Positions 17,712 through 27,024 of a stretch of DNA of 64,000 nt are shown piece after piece. Below the pieces are notes generated by a model. That model was not told where the DNA came from and searched no databases. It worked only from the letters and a program-made list of their open reading frames with translations. The DNA lies in the NCBI RefSeq assembly GCF_900880625.1, contig NZ_CAAHFB010000001.1, positions 1,364,001 to 1,428,000 of the forward strand, in the 5' to 3' direction. How positions within the stretch are numbered: position 1 is the stretch's first letter; every line of letters begins with the position of its first letter. This DNA comes from Halorhabdus rudnickae (GTDB taxonomy: Archaea; Halobacteriota; Halobacteria; Halobacteriales; Haloarculaceae). A program made the translations under genes and the position numbers.

Positions 17712-18794
17712 ATGACTGGTCCCCCACAACAAGCGAGCCAGCACTCCTCTCGGGATCGTCGCTCCGGTAGTCGACCGACCCAACAGCCCCGGAGCGATGC
17801 CGAAACGCCGGCCCTTTCGGTCCAGGGACTCTCGAAGTCCTTCGGGAGCGGCGCGGACGCGGTTACCGCAGTCGAGGACGTCTCGTTCACCGTCGAGTCC
17901 GGAGACGTAGTCGGGTTGCTCGGTCCGAACGGTGCCGGGAAGACGACGACGATCAAGTCGATTTTGGGGCTCGTTCGACCTGACGCTGGTGCTGTTCGAG
18001 TCAACGGGATCGACGTCGACGAGCATCCGCGGCGTGCCTACGAGCACGTCGATGCGATGCTAGAGGGGGCACGTAACGACTACTGGCGACTCACCGTCCG
18101 TGAGAACCTTCGATACTTTGCCGCCATTCGTGGCCACGATCCAAATGCCTTGACGGAGCGCCACACCGAGCTGCTGGACGCCTTGGAGATCGCATCGAAA
18201 GCAGATACACAGGTCAGGGATCTCTCCCGGGGCATGAAACAGAAGGTTTCGCTGGCGAGTGTCCTCGCTAGTGACGTCTCGGTTGCGTTTCTCGACGAGC
18301 CGACGCTTGGGTTAGATGTCGAGAGTTCCATGACGATTCGGCAGGAACTGGTCCGTCTCGCTGGGGAACACGACCTGACGCTACTGGTTTCAAGCCACGA
18401 TATGGACGTTATCGAGGCGGTCTGTGATCGTGTGATCATCATGAACGGGGGGCGCGTCATCGTCGACGATACAGTCCCGAACTTGCTCGATGGCTTCGAA
18501 ACCACAGGGTATCGGATCAGGCTTCGTCATATCGAGGATTCACTGGTCGAGGCGCTCCGCTCGGAGTTCGACCTCACGAGCGTCGAACAGCGGGGCGATC
18601 AGGTTACTTTCGAAGTCGCGGCGGACTCGGATCGGTTCTATCGGCTGATGGAACGATTGCAGGCAAATGACGTGGTACTCGCTGGCGTCGAAACGGTGCA
18701 GCCCGACCTCGATGACGTCTTCCTCGAGATCACGAGCGACGATGACGGGACGAGTTCGTCGCCACCTGCCGTCGATCGGGGGCCCAATCCATGA
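17712..18794 (+). CDS. ABC transporter ATP-binding protein
   Basis: A 360-residue ATPase of the ABC-2 exporter type. Walker A is GPNGAGKTT, the signature is LSRGMKQK, Walker B is VAFLDEPT, followed by a SSHDMD switch histidine. A C-terminal extension of about 90 residues after the nucleotide-binding domain is common in drug/polysaccharide-type exporters. The frame is open further upstream, but the ATG at 17712 gives a haloarchaeal-type start after an AT-richer gap. The stop overlaps the permease start by 4 bases. Substrate unknown. Confidence 0.87.
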   Translation: MTGPPQQASQHSSRDRRSGSRPTQQPRSDAETPALSVQGLSKSFGSGADAVTAVEDVSFTVESGDVVGLLGPNGAGKTTTIKSILGLVRPDAGAVRVNGIDVDEHPRRAYEHVDAMLEGARNDYWRLTVRENLRYFAAIRGHDPNALTERHTELLDALEIASKADTQVRDLSRGMKQKVSLASVLASDVSVAFLDEPTLGLDVESSMTIRQELVRLAGEHDLTLLVSSHDMDVIEAVCDRVIIMNGGRVIVDDTVPNLLDGFETTGYRIRLRHIEDSLVEALRSEFDLTSVEQRGDQVTFEVAADSDRFYRLMERLQANDVVLAGVETVQPDLDDVFLEITSDDDGTSSSPPAVDRGPNP

Positions 18795-19609
18795 CAACTG
18801 CCGAACGTGACGGTCGAGAGGGTGGTCAGTCGTCCGCTGGTGGGTACTATCACCTGATGCGGGCCGTGATCTATCGGGATTTGTTGATCTGGCTCCGATA
18901 CCCGGTCAATGCTGTTCTCGGGCTCGTGATGGGCGTGTTCTTCTTCGCGCTGATGTTCTACGGCGGGCAGATGATCGCCGGACAGGCCCTGACTGATACG
19001 ATCGAGGGGCTGATCGTGGGCTATTTCCTCTGGACACTCTCACAAGGTGCCTACATGGGCGCGATGAGTGCCGTCCAGTCCGAAGCGAGTTGGGGAACCC
19101 TCGAGCGTCACTATATCACACCCTTTGGCTTCGGCCCGGTGATGGCGGCCAAGGCGGTCGCCGTCGTGTTCCGAACGTTCCTCACGTCGTCGGTGATCCT
19201 CGCGTCGATGCTGTTGATATCCGGGACGGGCCTGGATGTGAACGTCCTGACGGTGGTCGTGATCGCCGGGTGTGGGATCGCGTCTGTCCTGGGGATCGGC
19301 CTGGCGATGGGCGGGCTAGGCGTGCTGTATAAGCGCATCGGGAACGTTACGACTCTCCTGCAGTTCGCATTCATTGGACTGATCTCGGCCCCGGTGTTCG
19401 AAATATCCTGGGCCGCGTTTCTCCCGCTCGCACAATCGAGTACGATGCTCCAGCAAGCGATGACCGATAACGTCCGTCTCTGGGAGTTTGAACCGGTCGC
19501 CCTGCTGATTCTGTTCGGCACGGCAATCGGCTACCTCGCGCTTGGCTATCTCGGATTTGTCCTGACGACCCGACGGGCGCGCCGTCTGGGGGTTCTCGGG
19601 GACTATTGA
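18791..19609 (+). CDS. ABC-2 type permease
   Basis: A 272-residue membrane protein with six helices, the ABC-2 permease layout. The first helix follows a short cytoplasmic N-terminus with RAVIYRDLLIWLRYPVN, the amphipathic coupling segment. It pairs with the overlapping ATPase gene to form an exporter of unknown substrate. It ends 135 bases before nuoJ, so readthrough into the second nuo block is possible. Confidence 0.85.
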   Translation: MTTAERDGREGGQSSAGGYYHLMRAVIYRDLLIWLRYPVNAVLGLVMGVFFFALMFYGGQMIAGQALTDTIEGLIVGYFLWTLSQGAYMGAMSAVQSEASWGTLERHYITPFGFGPVMAAKAVAVVFRTFLTSSVILASMLLISGTGLDVNVLTVVVIAGCGIASVLGIGLAMGGLGVLYKRIGNVTTLLQFAFIGLISAPVFEISWAAFLPLAQSSTMLQQAMTDNVRLWEFEPVALLILFGTAIGYLALGYLGFVLTTRRARRLGVLGDY

Positions 19610-19744
19610 ACAGGTGCCCCCGGCGGGTTGGGACGGAGATTCGGCCGTATCACGGGCCAGCACGCCAGAAGCCGGCCTCATTTGCCGGATTATTTACGGG
19701 ATAAAGAAATCTTCAAAGGGCGGGCGGGCGCAAAGAGACCTAGC

Positions 19745-20029
19745 ATGGGAGTACTCGAGACAGTCACGTTTGGGCTTTTTGCGCTGACGACCGTCGGGGC
19801 AAGCCTCGGCGTCGTCCTCGCCCGGGACGTCTGGCACTCGGCGCTGTTGCTCGGCGTGGCGCTGCTCAGTGTTGCCGTCCACTACGTCATGGCCCAGGCG
19901 CCGTTCGTCGCGGCGATGCAGGTCCTGGTGTACGTCGGCGGCGTCCTCATCCTGATAACCTTCGCCGTCATGTTGACGCGAGGGAGTGATGACGATCCGG
20001 AGATGGATCAACGTGGGGTGAGACAGTGA
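19745..20029 (+). CDS. nuoJ1: NADH-quinone oxidoreductase-like subunit J, first part
   Basis: A 94-residue protein with three helices, matching the N-terminal half of NuoJ (LARDVWHSALLLGVALLSVAVHY and VYVGGVLILITFAVMLT). NuoJ is split into two genes in haloarchaea, and the second half follows with a 4-base overlap. The frame is open upstream to 19628, but only the ATG at 19745 gives the family start. This is the first gene of the displaced second nuo block. Confidence 0.9.
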   Translation: MGVLETVTFGLFALTTVGASLGVVLARDVWHSALLLGVALLSVAVHYVMAQAPFVAAMQVLVYVGGVLILITFAVMLTRGSDDDPEMDQRGVRQ

Positions 20030-20349
20030 GCCGCCCGCGGATGGTCCGTGATCTGAACCCGGTGGGCGCGGTGGCCGCGCTCGCGTTGTTCGGCGTTCTC
20101 GCGGCAGTGTTCGTCAGCGCGACGTTCCCCGACGCGGCCGGCTTCGAGGCCGGGGTCAGCATCACGGCGGGGATCGGCTACGCGCTGTTCGACATGGCCG
20201 GGCAGTCCCCGATCGTGACTGAGGGCTTTCTCGTCTCGTTCGTCCTGATCGCGATCGCACTGGACGCCGCCCTCGACGGCGCGATCCTGCTGGCCCGTCG
20301 GGAGGATGGCTCGGTGCTGGATCGCGTCCGTGAGGGGGGTGAGAAGTGA
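20026..20349 (+). CDS. nuoJ2: NADH-quinone oxidoreductase-like subunit J, second part
   Basis: A 107-residue protein with helices at about 12-35 and 62-88, corresponding to the C-terminal half of NuoJ. It starts with GTG at 20026, overlapping the nuoJ1 stop, and overlaps nuoK by 4 bases. Sequence conservation in this half is low, so the assignment rests on position, length and helix pattern. Confidence 0.85.
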   Translation: MSRPRMVRDLNPVGAVAALALFGVLAAVFVSATFPDAAGFEAGVSITAGIGYALFDMAGQSPIVTEGFLVSFVLIAIALDAALDGAILLARREDGSVLDRVREGGEK

Positions 20350-20651
20350 TGGTCGGCATCCTCGGCTATCTCCTGCTGTCGGCGGCCGTTTTCGCCATCG
20401 GTGTCTTTGGCATCTTGACCCGCAAGAACGCCCTCATGTTCTTGATGTCGGTCGAACTGATGCTCAACGCCGCGAACATCAACTTCGTCGCGTTCTCGTT
20501 GCATTACGGCAATCTCACCGGACAGGTCTTTGCCCTGTTCGTGATGGCACTGGCAGCCGCCGAGGTGGCGATCGGATTGGGGATCATCCTTGTCTTGGAC
20601 CGGAACTTCGGTGGCATCGACGTGACGGTGCCGACGACGATGCGGAGGTAA
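20346..20651 (+). CDS. nuoK: NADH-quinone oxidoreductase-like subunit K
   Basis: A 101-residue, three-helix proton-channel subunit. The helix-2 glutamate in [18 protein letters not shown] and the helix-3 glutamate in [13 protein letters not shown], both needed for proton transfer in the family, are present. It is MrpC-like in size. nuoL starts 1 base after its stop. Confidence 0.95.
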   Translation: MMVGILGYLLLSAAVFAIGVFGILTRKNALMFLMSVELMLNAANINFVAFSLHYGNLTGQVFALFVMALAAAEVAIGLGIILVLDRNFGGIDVTVPTTMRR

Positions 20652-20652
20652 T

Positions 20653-22686
20653 ATGACAGGAGCATTCGATCTCGCGCCGGCGATCGCACTGTTACCGCTT
20701 GCAGCGTTCGTGGTTGCGCTGTTTGGCGGGAACTACCTCCCGAAACGTGGCGCCCTGGCCGGCATCACCGCCCTGGCCGGCTCGCTCGTTCTCTCGATTT
20801 GGGCGCTGGTGACCGTCGCGGGTGGGGAGACGTATCACGCCGATCTCTATACCTTCGTCACGGGACAGGACACACTCTCGCTACATCTGGGCATTCTCAT
20901 CGACCCGCTGTCAGCGTTGATGCTCGTGATCGTCTCGCTGATCGCCCTGCTGGTCTTTGTCTTCTCGCTGGGGTACATGAACGACGAGGGCGAGACCGGG
21001 CTCCCGCGGTACTACGCCGAACTCGGCCTGTTCTCCTTTAGCATGCTCGCGTTCGTCTTCGCGGACAACCTCCTGATGGCGTTCATGTTCTTCGAGCTGG
21101 TCGGTCTCTGTTCGTATCTGCTGATCGGCTTCTGGTTCCGCGAGGAAGGGCCATCCTCCGCGGCGAAGAAAGCCTTCCTCGTCACCCGTTTCGGGGACTA
21201 CTTCTTCCTCGTCGGGACTGTCGGGATCTTCGCGACCTTCGGTACCGGCCTCTTCGCCGGGGCCGAGAGCTTCCCGCACATGGCCGAGCAAGCCCTGGCA
21301 GGCGAGCACAGCGTGACGACGTACTTCGGCCTGGGTGAACAGGCCTGGTTCACGGTGCTCGGATTGCTCGTGTTGGGCGGCGTGATCGGCAAGTCCGCCC
21401 AGTTCCCCTTACACACGTGGCTGCCCGACGCGATGGAAGGTCCGACCCCCGTCTCGGCGCTCATCCACGCCGCGACGATGGTCGCCGCCGGGGTTTACCT
21501 CGTCGCGCGGATGTACGGCTTCTACCTGCTCAGCCCAACGGCGCTGGGCGTGATCGCGCTGGTCGGCGGCTTCACCGCGCTGTTTGCGGCGTCGATGGCG
21601 CTGGTCAAACAGGAACTCAAGCAGGTGCTGGCGTACTCGACGATCAGCCAGTACGGCTACATGATGCTCGCGCTGGGTGGCGGCGGATACGTCGCTGCGG
21701 TCTTCCACCTCACGACACACGCGATCTTCAAGGCCCTGCTGTTCCTGGGGGCCGGTGCAGTCATCATCGCCATGCATCACAACGAGAACATGTGGGACAT
21801 GGGTGGGCTGAAAGACCGGATGCCCGTCACCTACTATGCGTTCCTCTCGGGCTCGCTCGCGCTGGCGGGCATCTTCCCCTTCGCCGGCTTCTGGTCGAAA
21901 GACGAGGTGCTCTACGAGACCCTGATCCACGGGCTGGGCGGCTCGCCGCTGTTGCTCGCTGGCTACGCGATGGGTCTGCTCGCCGTCGCCTTCACCGGCT
22001 TCTACACCTTCCGGATGGTCTTTCTCACCTTCCACGGTGAACCCCGGACCGAAACCGCCGAGGACCCCCACGGCGTCCGCTGGAACGTCAAGCTCCCGCT
22101 CGCTGTGCTTGGAATCCTGGCGGCTGTCGCGGGCGTGATCAACCTCGCACCGGTCGAGAAGGTCACGGGCATCCACCTGACGTTCCTGCACGACTGGCTG
22201 GACATGGCCCCCGATTCGTTCGGAACGTCCGTCCACCACTACGGAGACCTCCTCCATCACTACGCGGGCTACACGGCCACGAATCCCCTGGGAGAAACCG
22301 GAACTGTCCTCGCGGGCGCCGCGGTCTCGCTCGGATTGGCCTTGCTCGGCGCCGGGATCGCTTACCGTCTGTACGCCGTCCCGGACCCCGAGGAACACAC
22401 GGACAAACTCGGCTCGCTGAAGACGTTGCTCATGAACAACTACTACCAGGACGAGTATCAGGTCTGGCTCGCACGTGACGTGACGCTCCCGCTTTCGCGG
22501 GCGGCGGACACGTTCGATCAGAGCGTTATCGACGGCATCGTCGACGCGGTCAGCAGCGTGAGTCTCTTCGGCGGCGAACGCATCCGCCGGATCCAGACGG
22601 GGCTCGTGACTCACTACGCGACGCTGATCACCCTCTCGCTGGTCGCGTTGCTGGTCGCCTTCGGACTCCTCGAGGGGTGGTTCTGA
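20653..22686 (+). CDS. nuoL: NADH-quinone oxidoreductase-like subunit L
   Basis: A 677-residue antiporter-like subunit. Hallmarks include FFELVGLCSYLLIGFW (lateral Glu), KSAQFPLHTWLPDAMEGPTPVSALIHAATMV, and KQELKQVLAYSTISQYGYMM with the channel lysines. The C-terminal region ends in the long lateral helix and a final membrane helix. It forms the outermost proton channel of the membrane arm. nuoM begins at the next base after its stop. Confidence 0.96.
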   Translation: MTGAFDLAPAIALLPLAAFVVALFGGNYLPKRGALAGITALAGSLVLSIWALVTVAGGETYHADLYTFVTGQDTLSLHLGILIDPLSALMLVIVSLIALLVFVFSLGYMNDEGETGLPRYYAELGLFSFSMLAFVFADNLLMAFMFFELVGLCSYLLIGFWFREEGPSSAAKKAFLVTRFGDYFFLVGTVGIFATFGTGLFAGAESFPHMAEQALAGEHSVTTYFGLGEQAWFTVLGLLVLGGVIGKSAQFPLHTWLPDAMEGPTPVSALIHAATMVAAGVYLVARMYGFYLLSPTALGVIALVGGFTALFAASMALVKQELKQVLAYSTISQYGYMMLALGGGGYVAAVFHLTTHAIFKALLFLGAGAVIIAMHHNENMWDMGGLKDRMPVTYYAFLSGSLALAGIFPFAGFWSKDEVLYETLIHGLGGSPLLLAGYAMGLLAVAFTGFYTFRMVFLTFHGEPRTETAEDPHGVRWNVKLPLAVLGILAAVAGVINLAPVEKVTGIHLTFLHDWLDMAPDSFGTSVHHYGDLLHHYAGYTATNPLGETGTVLAGAAVSLGLALLGAGIAYRLYAVPDPEEHTDKLGSLKTLLMNNYYQDEYQVWLARDVTLPLSRAADTFDQSVIDGIVDAVSSVSLFGGERIRRIQTGLVTHYATLITLSLVALLVAFGLLEGWF

Positions 22687-24219
22687 ATGCTACTGGAAGC
22701 ACTCCTCGCAAGTGTTCTGGTCGGTTCCGGGATCGTCGCGCTAGCGCCGAATCGCTACGCCGGGAAACTCGCCGCTCTCCTCAGTCTCGTGCCACTCCTT
22801 GGGAGTCTCTACCTGTGGTCGGCCTTCGACGGGGTCGCCAATGCGTTGCTCTCGGGTGGCGAACCAGCCTTCGAGACCACGATGGGATGGATCGATCTGG
22901 CGGGCTATCAGCTACAGTGGCACGTCGGCCTGGACGGCGTGAGCATGCCGCTGGTAATCCTGACGACGATTCTGACCACGGCGGCGATCGTCTCGGCCTG
23001 GACGCCGATCGACGAGCGTCAGTCGCAGTTTTACGCACTCGTGCTCTTGCTCGAGGCGGGACTGCTCGGCGTGTTCGGGGCGCTTGACTTCTTCCTGTGG
23101 TTCGTCTTCTGGGAAGTCGTCCTCGTCCCGATGTACTTCCTGATCGCCATCTGGGGCGGTCCGCGCCGGAAGTACGCCGCGATCAAGTTCTTCGTCTACA
23201 CCAACGTCGCCAGCCTGGCGATGTTCATCGGCTTCATCGCGCTGGTCTTCGGGCTGGGCGATAGCGTCACGACGCTGGGCCTCCCGGAGATCGCCCAGGC
23301 ACTCAACGCCGGTGCACTCGGCGAGTTCGCGGGTCTCGGGCCGGGCGCGTTGAAGGGCGCGGCCTTCATCGCCATGTTCGCCGGTTTCGCAGTGAAGGTC
23401 CCGATGGTGCCGTTTCACACCTGGCTGCCGGACGCCCACGTCGAGGCGCCGACGCCGGTGTCGGTCCTGTTGGCGGGGGTCCTCCTGAAGATGGGGACCT
23501 ACGCACTGCTGCGATTCAACTTCACCATGCTGCCAGAGGTCGCGAAAGCCAACGCAGAGATCATCGCGATCTTCGCGGTGGTGAGCGTGATTTACGGCGC
23601 GCTGCTCGCGCTGGCCCAGCGCGATCTCAAGCGGATCGTCGCGTACTCCTCGATCTCGTCGATGGGGTACGTCCTGCTGGGATTGATCGCCTACACCGTC
23701 CACGGGCTGGGCGGGGCGACCTTCCAGATGGTCAGCCACGGGTTCATCTCGGGGCTGATGTTCATGGTCGTCGGCGTGATCTACAACCAGACCCACACGC
23801 GGATGGTCGGGGACATGTCCGGACTCGCGGATCGAATGCCCGTGGCGGCCGGTATCTTCGTCGCCGCCGCGTTCGGGTACATGGGCCTGCCCCTCATGAG
23901 CGGGTTCGCCGCCGAGGTGCTGATCTTCCTCGGGGCGTTCCCCTCGACGGTGCTGCCGGGTGCGCCGATCTTCACCGCTCTCGCGATGTTCGGGATCGTG
24001 ATCGTGGCGGGCTACCTGCTTCTCGCGATGCAGCGGACGCTGTTCGGACCGTTCTCCCTGGAGACCGACTATGAACTCGGGCGGGCGCCCGTCCACGACG
24101 TGGCGCCGCTCGTGGTCCTGTTGGCCTGCGTGATCGCCCTGGGGGTCGCTCCTGACCTCTTCTACGGGATGATCCAAGACGCGATTGGTCCGATCCTCGA
24201 ACTCGGAGGTGGTGTCTAA
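22687..24219 (+). CDS. nuoM: NADH-quinone oxidoreductase-like subunit M
   Basis: A 510-residue antiporter-like subunit with FWEVVLVPMYFLIAIWGG, KVPMVPFHTWLPDAHVEAPTPVSV and the RDLKRIVAYSSISSMGYV discontinuous helix. These contain the Glu and Lys residues of the proton path. It overlaps nuoN by one base. Length fits the family. Confidence 0.96.
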   Translation: MLLEALLASVLVGSGIVALAPNRYAGKLAALLSLVPLLGSLYLWSAFDGVANALLSGGEPAFETTMGWIDLAGYQLQWHVGLDGVSMPLVILTTILTTAAIVSAWTPIDERQSQFYALVLLLEAGLLGVFGALDFFLWFVFWEVVLVPMYFLIAIWGGPRRKYAAIKFFVYTNVASLAMFIGFIALVFGLGDSVTTLGLPEIAQALNAGALGEFAGLGPGALKGAAFIAMFAGFAVKVPMVPFHTWLPDAHVEAPTPVSVLLAGVLLKMGTYALLRFNFTMLPEVAKANAEIIAIFAVVSVIYGALLALAQRDLKRIVAYSSISSMGYVLLGLIAYTVHGLGGATFQMVSHGFISGLMFMVVGVIYNQTHTRMVGDMSGLADRMPVAAGIFVAAAFGYMGLPLMSGFAAEVLIFLGAFPSTVLPGAPIFTALAMFGIVIVAGYLLLAMQRTLFGPFSLETDYELGRAPVHDVAPLVVLLACVIALGVAPDLFYGMIQDAIGPILELGGGV

Positions 24220-25712
24220 TGGCTGTGATCGATCTCCCGACCTGGGCCGCGCTGGCACCCGCTCTCGTGTTGGGGGCGACGGCGCTGGCTCTGTTCGTGA
24301 TCGACAGTATCGAACCGGAACCCGACACGACGAGTCCGGCGTTGCTGACCGGCGTCGGCCTGCTCGGGGCGCTTTCCGCCCTCGGGTTCAACGTCTGGTA
24401 CCTGCTTGCGGGAACGGGTCAGACTACGCCGATCGACCTGTTTGGCGGCCAGTTGCTGGTCGACGGCATGACGCTGGTGCTCGGGACGATTGTCGCCAGC
24501 GTCCTCGCCTTGGTCGTGCTCGCGAGCTACGACTACATCGACGGCGAGCCCTACCAGGCGGAGTACTTCTCGTTGCTCTTCCTTGCGGCGACCGGCATGA
24601 CGCTGCTTGGCTCGGTCGATAGCTTCGCGACGGCCTTCATCGCGCTGGAGCTGTCGAGTCTGCCCTCCTACGCGTTGGTCGCCTACCTCAAGGACAACCG
24701 CGGCAGCGTCGAGGGCGGACTGAAGTACTTCCTCGTCGGGGCGCTCTCGTCAGCGATCTTCGCCTACGGGATCAGTCTGGTATACGGCGCGACCGGGTCA
24801 CTGCAGTTCGACGCCGTCGCAGGCGCGGTCGATCCGACCGCACTGCCGGGGATTCTCGGCGTCGGAATCGTGATGGTCGTCGGTGGCGTCGCGTTCAAGA
24901 CCGCCAGCGTCCCGTTCCACTTCTGGGCGCCCGAGGCCTACGAGGGCGCGCCGACGCCCATCTCGGCGTTCATCTCCTCGGCGTCGAAGGCCGCCGGATT
25001 CGTCCTGGCCTTCCGGATCTTCACGACTGCGTTCCCGCTGGAGGCCGTCGCGAGTACCATCGACTGGCTCGTCCTATTCCAGGTGCTTGCGGTCGCCACG
25101 ATGATCCTGGGTAACTTCGCGGCCGCCACCCAGGAGTCGGTCAAGCGCATGCTCGCCTACTCGTCGGTCGGCCACGCCGGGTACGTCCTGATCGCGCTGG
25201 CGGCACTGACGCCGACGGCCAACGCCGACCTCGTGCTCGGGGCTGGCATGCTACACCTGCTGGTCTACGGCTTCATGAACACCGGCGCGTTCCTGTTCGT
25301 CGCCCTGGCGGAGTACTGGGACGTCGGCCGAACGTTCGAGGACTACGCCGGACTGGCCACGGAAGCACCGGTCGCCTCGGTGGCGATGACGGTGTTCCTG
25401 TTCAGCCTCGCCGGCCTGCCCGTCGGGGCAGGCTTCCTCTCGAAGTACGTCCTCTTTGGCGCCGCGGTCGGGGCCGGCCTGTGGTGGCTGGCCGCGGTCG
25501 GGGCGATCGCCAGCGCCCTCTCGCTGTTCTACTACTCGCGGGTCGTCAAGGCGCTGTGGGTCGAGGAACCGACCCAGGAGTTCGAGATCGAGTCCTATCC
25601 TGTCGGGCTCTATGTGGCCATCGTCGTCGCGGCGGTCGTCACGGTCCTATTGCTTCCGGCCTTCGGGCTCGCAAGCGACCAAGCGATCGCCGCTGCGGGC
25701 GCGCTGGTGTAG
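24219..25712 (+). CDS. nuoN: NADH-quinone oxidoreductase-like subunit N
   Basis: A 497-residue antiporter-like subunit with FIALELSSLPSYALVAYLK, KTASVPFHFWAPEAYEGAPTPISAF and QESVKRMLAYSSVGHAGYVL. It is the last gene of the operon. The next 223 bases to mvaD contain no gene that I can support. Confidence 0.95.
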   Translation: MAVIDLPTWAALAPALVLGATALALFVIDSIEPEPDTTSPALLTGVGLLGALSALGFNVWYLLAGTGQTTPIDLFGGQLLVDGMTLVLGTIVASVLALVVLASYDYIDGEPYQAEYFSLLFLAATGMTLLGSVDSFATAFIALELSSLPSYALVAYLKDNRGSVEGGLKYFLVGALSSAIFAYGISLVYGATGSLQFDAVAGAVDPTALPGILGVGIVMVVGGVAFKTASVPFHFWAPEAYEGAPTPISAFISSASKAAGFVLAFRIFTTAFPLEAVASTIDWLVLFQVLAVATMILGNFAAATQESVKRMLAYSSVGHAGYVLIALAALTPTANADLVLGAGMLHLLVYGFMNTGAFLFVALAEYWDVGRTFEDYAGLATEAPVASVAMTVFLFSLAGLPVGAGFLSKYVLFGAAVGAGLWWLAAVGAIASALSLFYYSRVVKALWVEEPTQEFEIESYPVGLYVAIVVAAVVTVLLLPAFGLASDQAIAAAGALV

Positions 25713-25935
25713 GGCCGACCGGATAGAACCTGCAAACCGTCATCCGCGGCACTCCACGTTCGCTGTCGGCTCCGTCGGGACGGTCGTCGAGTGGTGCTCG
25801 GCGGATCGTCGTTTGATTTCCGAGTGGAGATCGCGCTGTTCACGCAACGAATCCGAACCGGCCCCGTCGCTTTCGGAGGGCCGGACGGGTTTCCGATTAC
25901 GCGGTATCTAAGTGCCGGCAGGAACACAAGCGGGT

Positions 25936-26907
25936 ATGAAAGCGACAGCGACGGCCCACCCGATCCAGGGACTGGTGAAGTACCACGGGATACGCGATCC
26001 CGACCTGCGGACGCCGTATCACGATTCGATCAGTCTCTGTACTGCACCGAGTAACTCCACGACGACCGTCGCCTTCGAACCCGATCGCAACGAGGACACC
26101 TACGTCATCGACGGCGACCGCGTCGACGGGCGTGGCGCCGAACGCATCCGGACCGTCGTCGATCACGTCCGCGAGCGGGCCGGGATCGATCACGCCGTCC
26201 GGATGGAAAGCGAGAACAATTTCCCGACGAACGTGGGGTTTGGCTCCTCGGCGTCGGGCTTTGCCGCACTGGCGACCGCCCTGGTCGAAGCCACCGACCT
26301 TGAGCTCACGCACCCTGAAATTTCGACGATCGCTCGTCGGGGATCGACGTCCGCGGCGCGGGCGGTCACGGGCGGGTTCTCTGATCTCCGAGCGGGCAGC
26401 AACGATGCCGACTGTCGCTCGGAACGGCTCGATGTCGACTTCGAGGACGACGTGCGGATCGTCGGCGCAGTGATCCCCGCATACAAGGAGACCGAGGCGG
26501 CCCACGCAGAGGCTGAAGACAGCCACATGTTCCAGGGCCGACTCGCTCACGTTCACGAACAGCTCGCGGACATGCGCGACGCGCTCGGCCGCGGCGACTT
26601 CGAGCGGACCTTCGAGATCGCCGAGCACGATACGCTCTCGCTGGCGGCGACGACGATGACCGGCCCGAGCGGGTGGGTATACTGGCAGCCCGAGAGTCTG
26701 GCGGTCTTCGAAACCGTGCGGAACCTTCGCTCGGACGGCGTCCCGGTCTACTTCTCGGGCGACACCGGCGCGAGTATCTACATCAACACCACAGCCGAGC
26801 ACGTCGATCAGGTGGAGTCGACAATCAGCGACCTCGGGATCGAGACGCGTGTCTGGCGCGTCGGCGGGCCCGCACGCGTCCGCAATGCCGACGCAGCGCT
26901 GTTCTGA
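25936..26907 (+). CDS. mvaD: Mevalonate-pathway decarboxylase, GHMP kinase fold
   Basis: A 323-residue GHMP-fold protein. The ATP loop is NVGFGSSASGFAAL (about residues 95-108). The VKYHGIRDPDLRTPYHDSIS start and the DTGASIYINT motif near the C-terminus match diphosphomevalonate decarboxylase-like proteins. In Haloferax the corresponding enzyme was shown to act on phosphomevalonate, giving isopentenyl phosphate for lipid synthesis; that role is inferred here from relatedness. The ATG at 25936 fits the family N-terminus; the frame extends 8 codons upstream. Confidence 0.88.
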   Translation: MKATATAHPIQGLVKYHGIRDPDLRTPYHDSISLCTAPSNSTTTVAFEPDRNEDTYVIDGDRVDGRGAERIRTVVDHVRERAGIDHAVRMESENNFPTNVGFGSSASGFAALATALVEATDLELTHPEISTIARRGSTSAARAVTGGFSDLRAGSNDADCRSERLDVDFEDDVRIVGAVIPAYKETEAAHAEAEDSHMFQGRLAHVHEQLADMRDALGRGDFERTFEIAEHDTLSLAATTMTGPSGWVYWQPESLAVFETVRNLRSDGVPVYFSGDTGASIYINTTAEHVDQVESTISDLGIETRVWRVGGPARVRNADAALF

Positions 26908-27024
26908 GGGTCACCACGGACGCTTGAGTCGATTCATTCCCACGAAGCGCTGTTTCGGCGGGTTTGGTGGGGACCCGACGAAACGGGTCCGTGCCTTTAG
27001 GCTACTGGCGTGCCAATCAAGCCC

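Noticed and set aside
21409-24258. Long minus-strand frames of 401 and 448 codons across nuoL and nuoM
   Set aside because: Very rich in Arg, His, Glu and Gln with no hydrophobic core; mirrors of membrane-protein genes.
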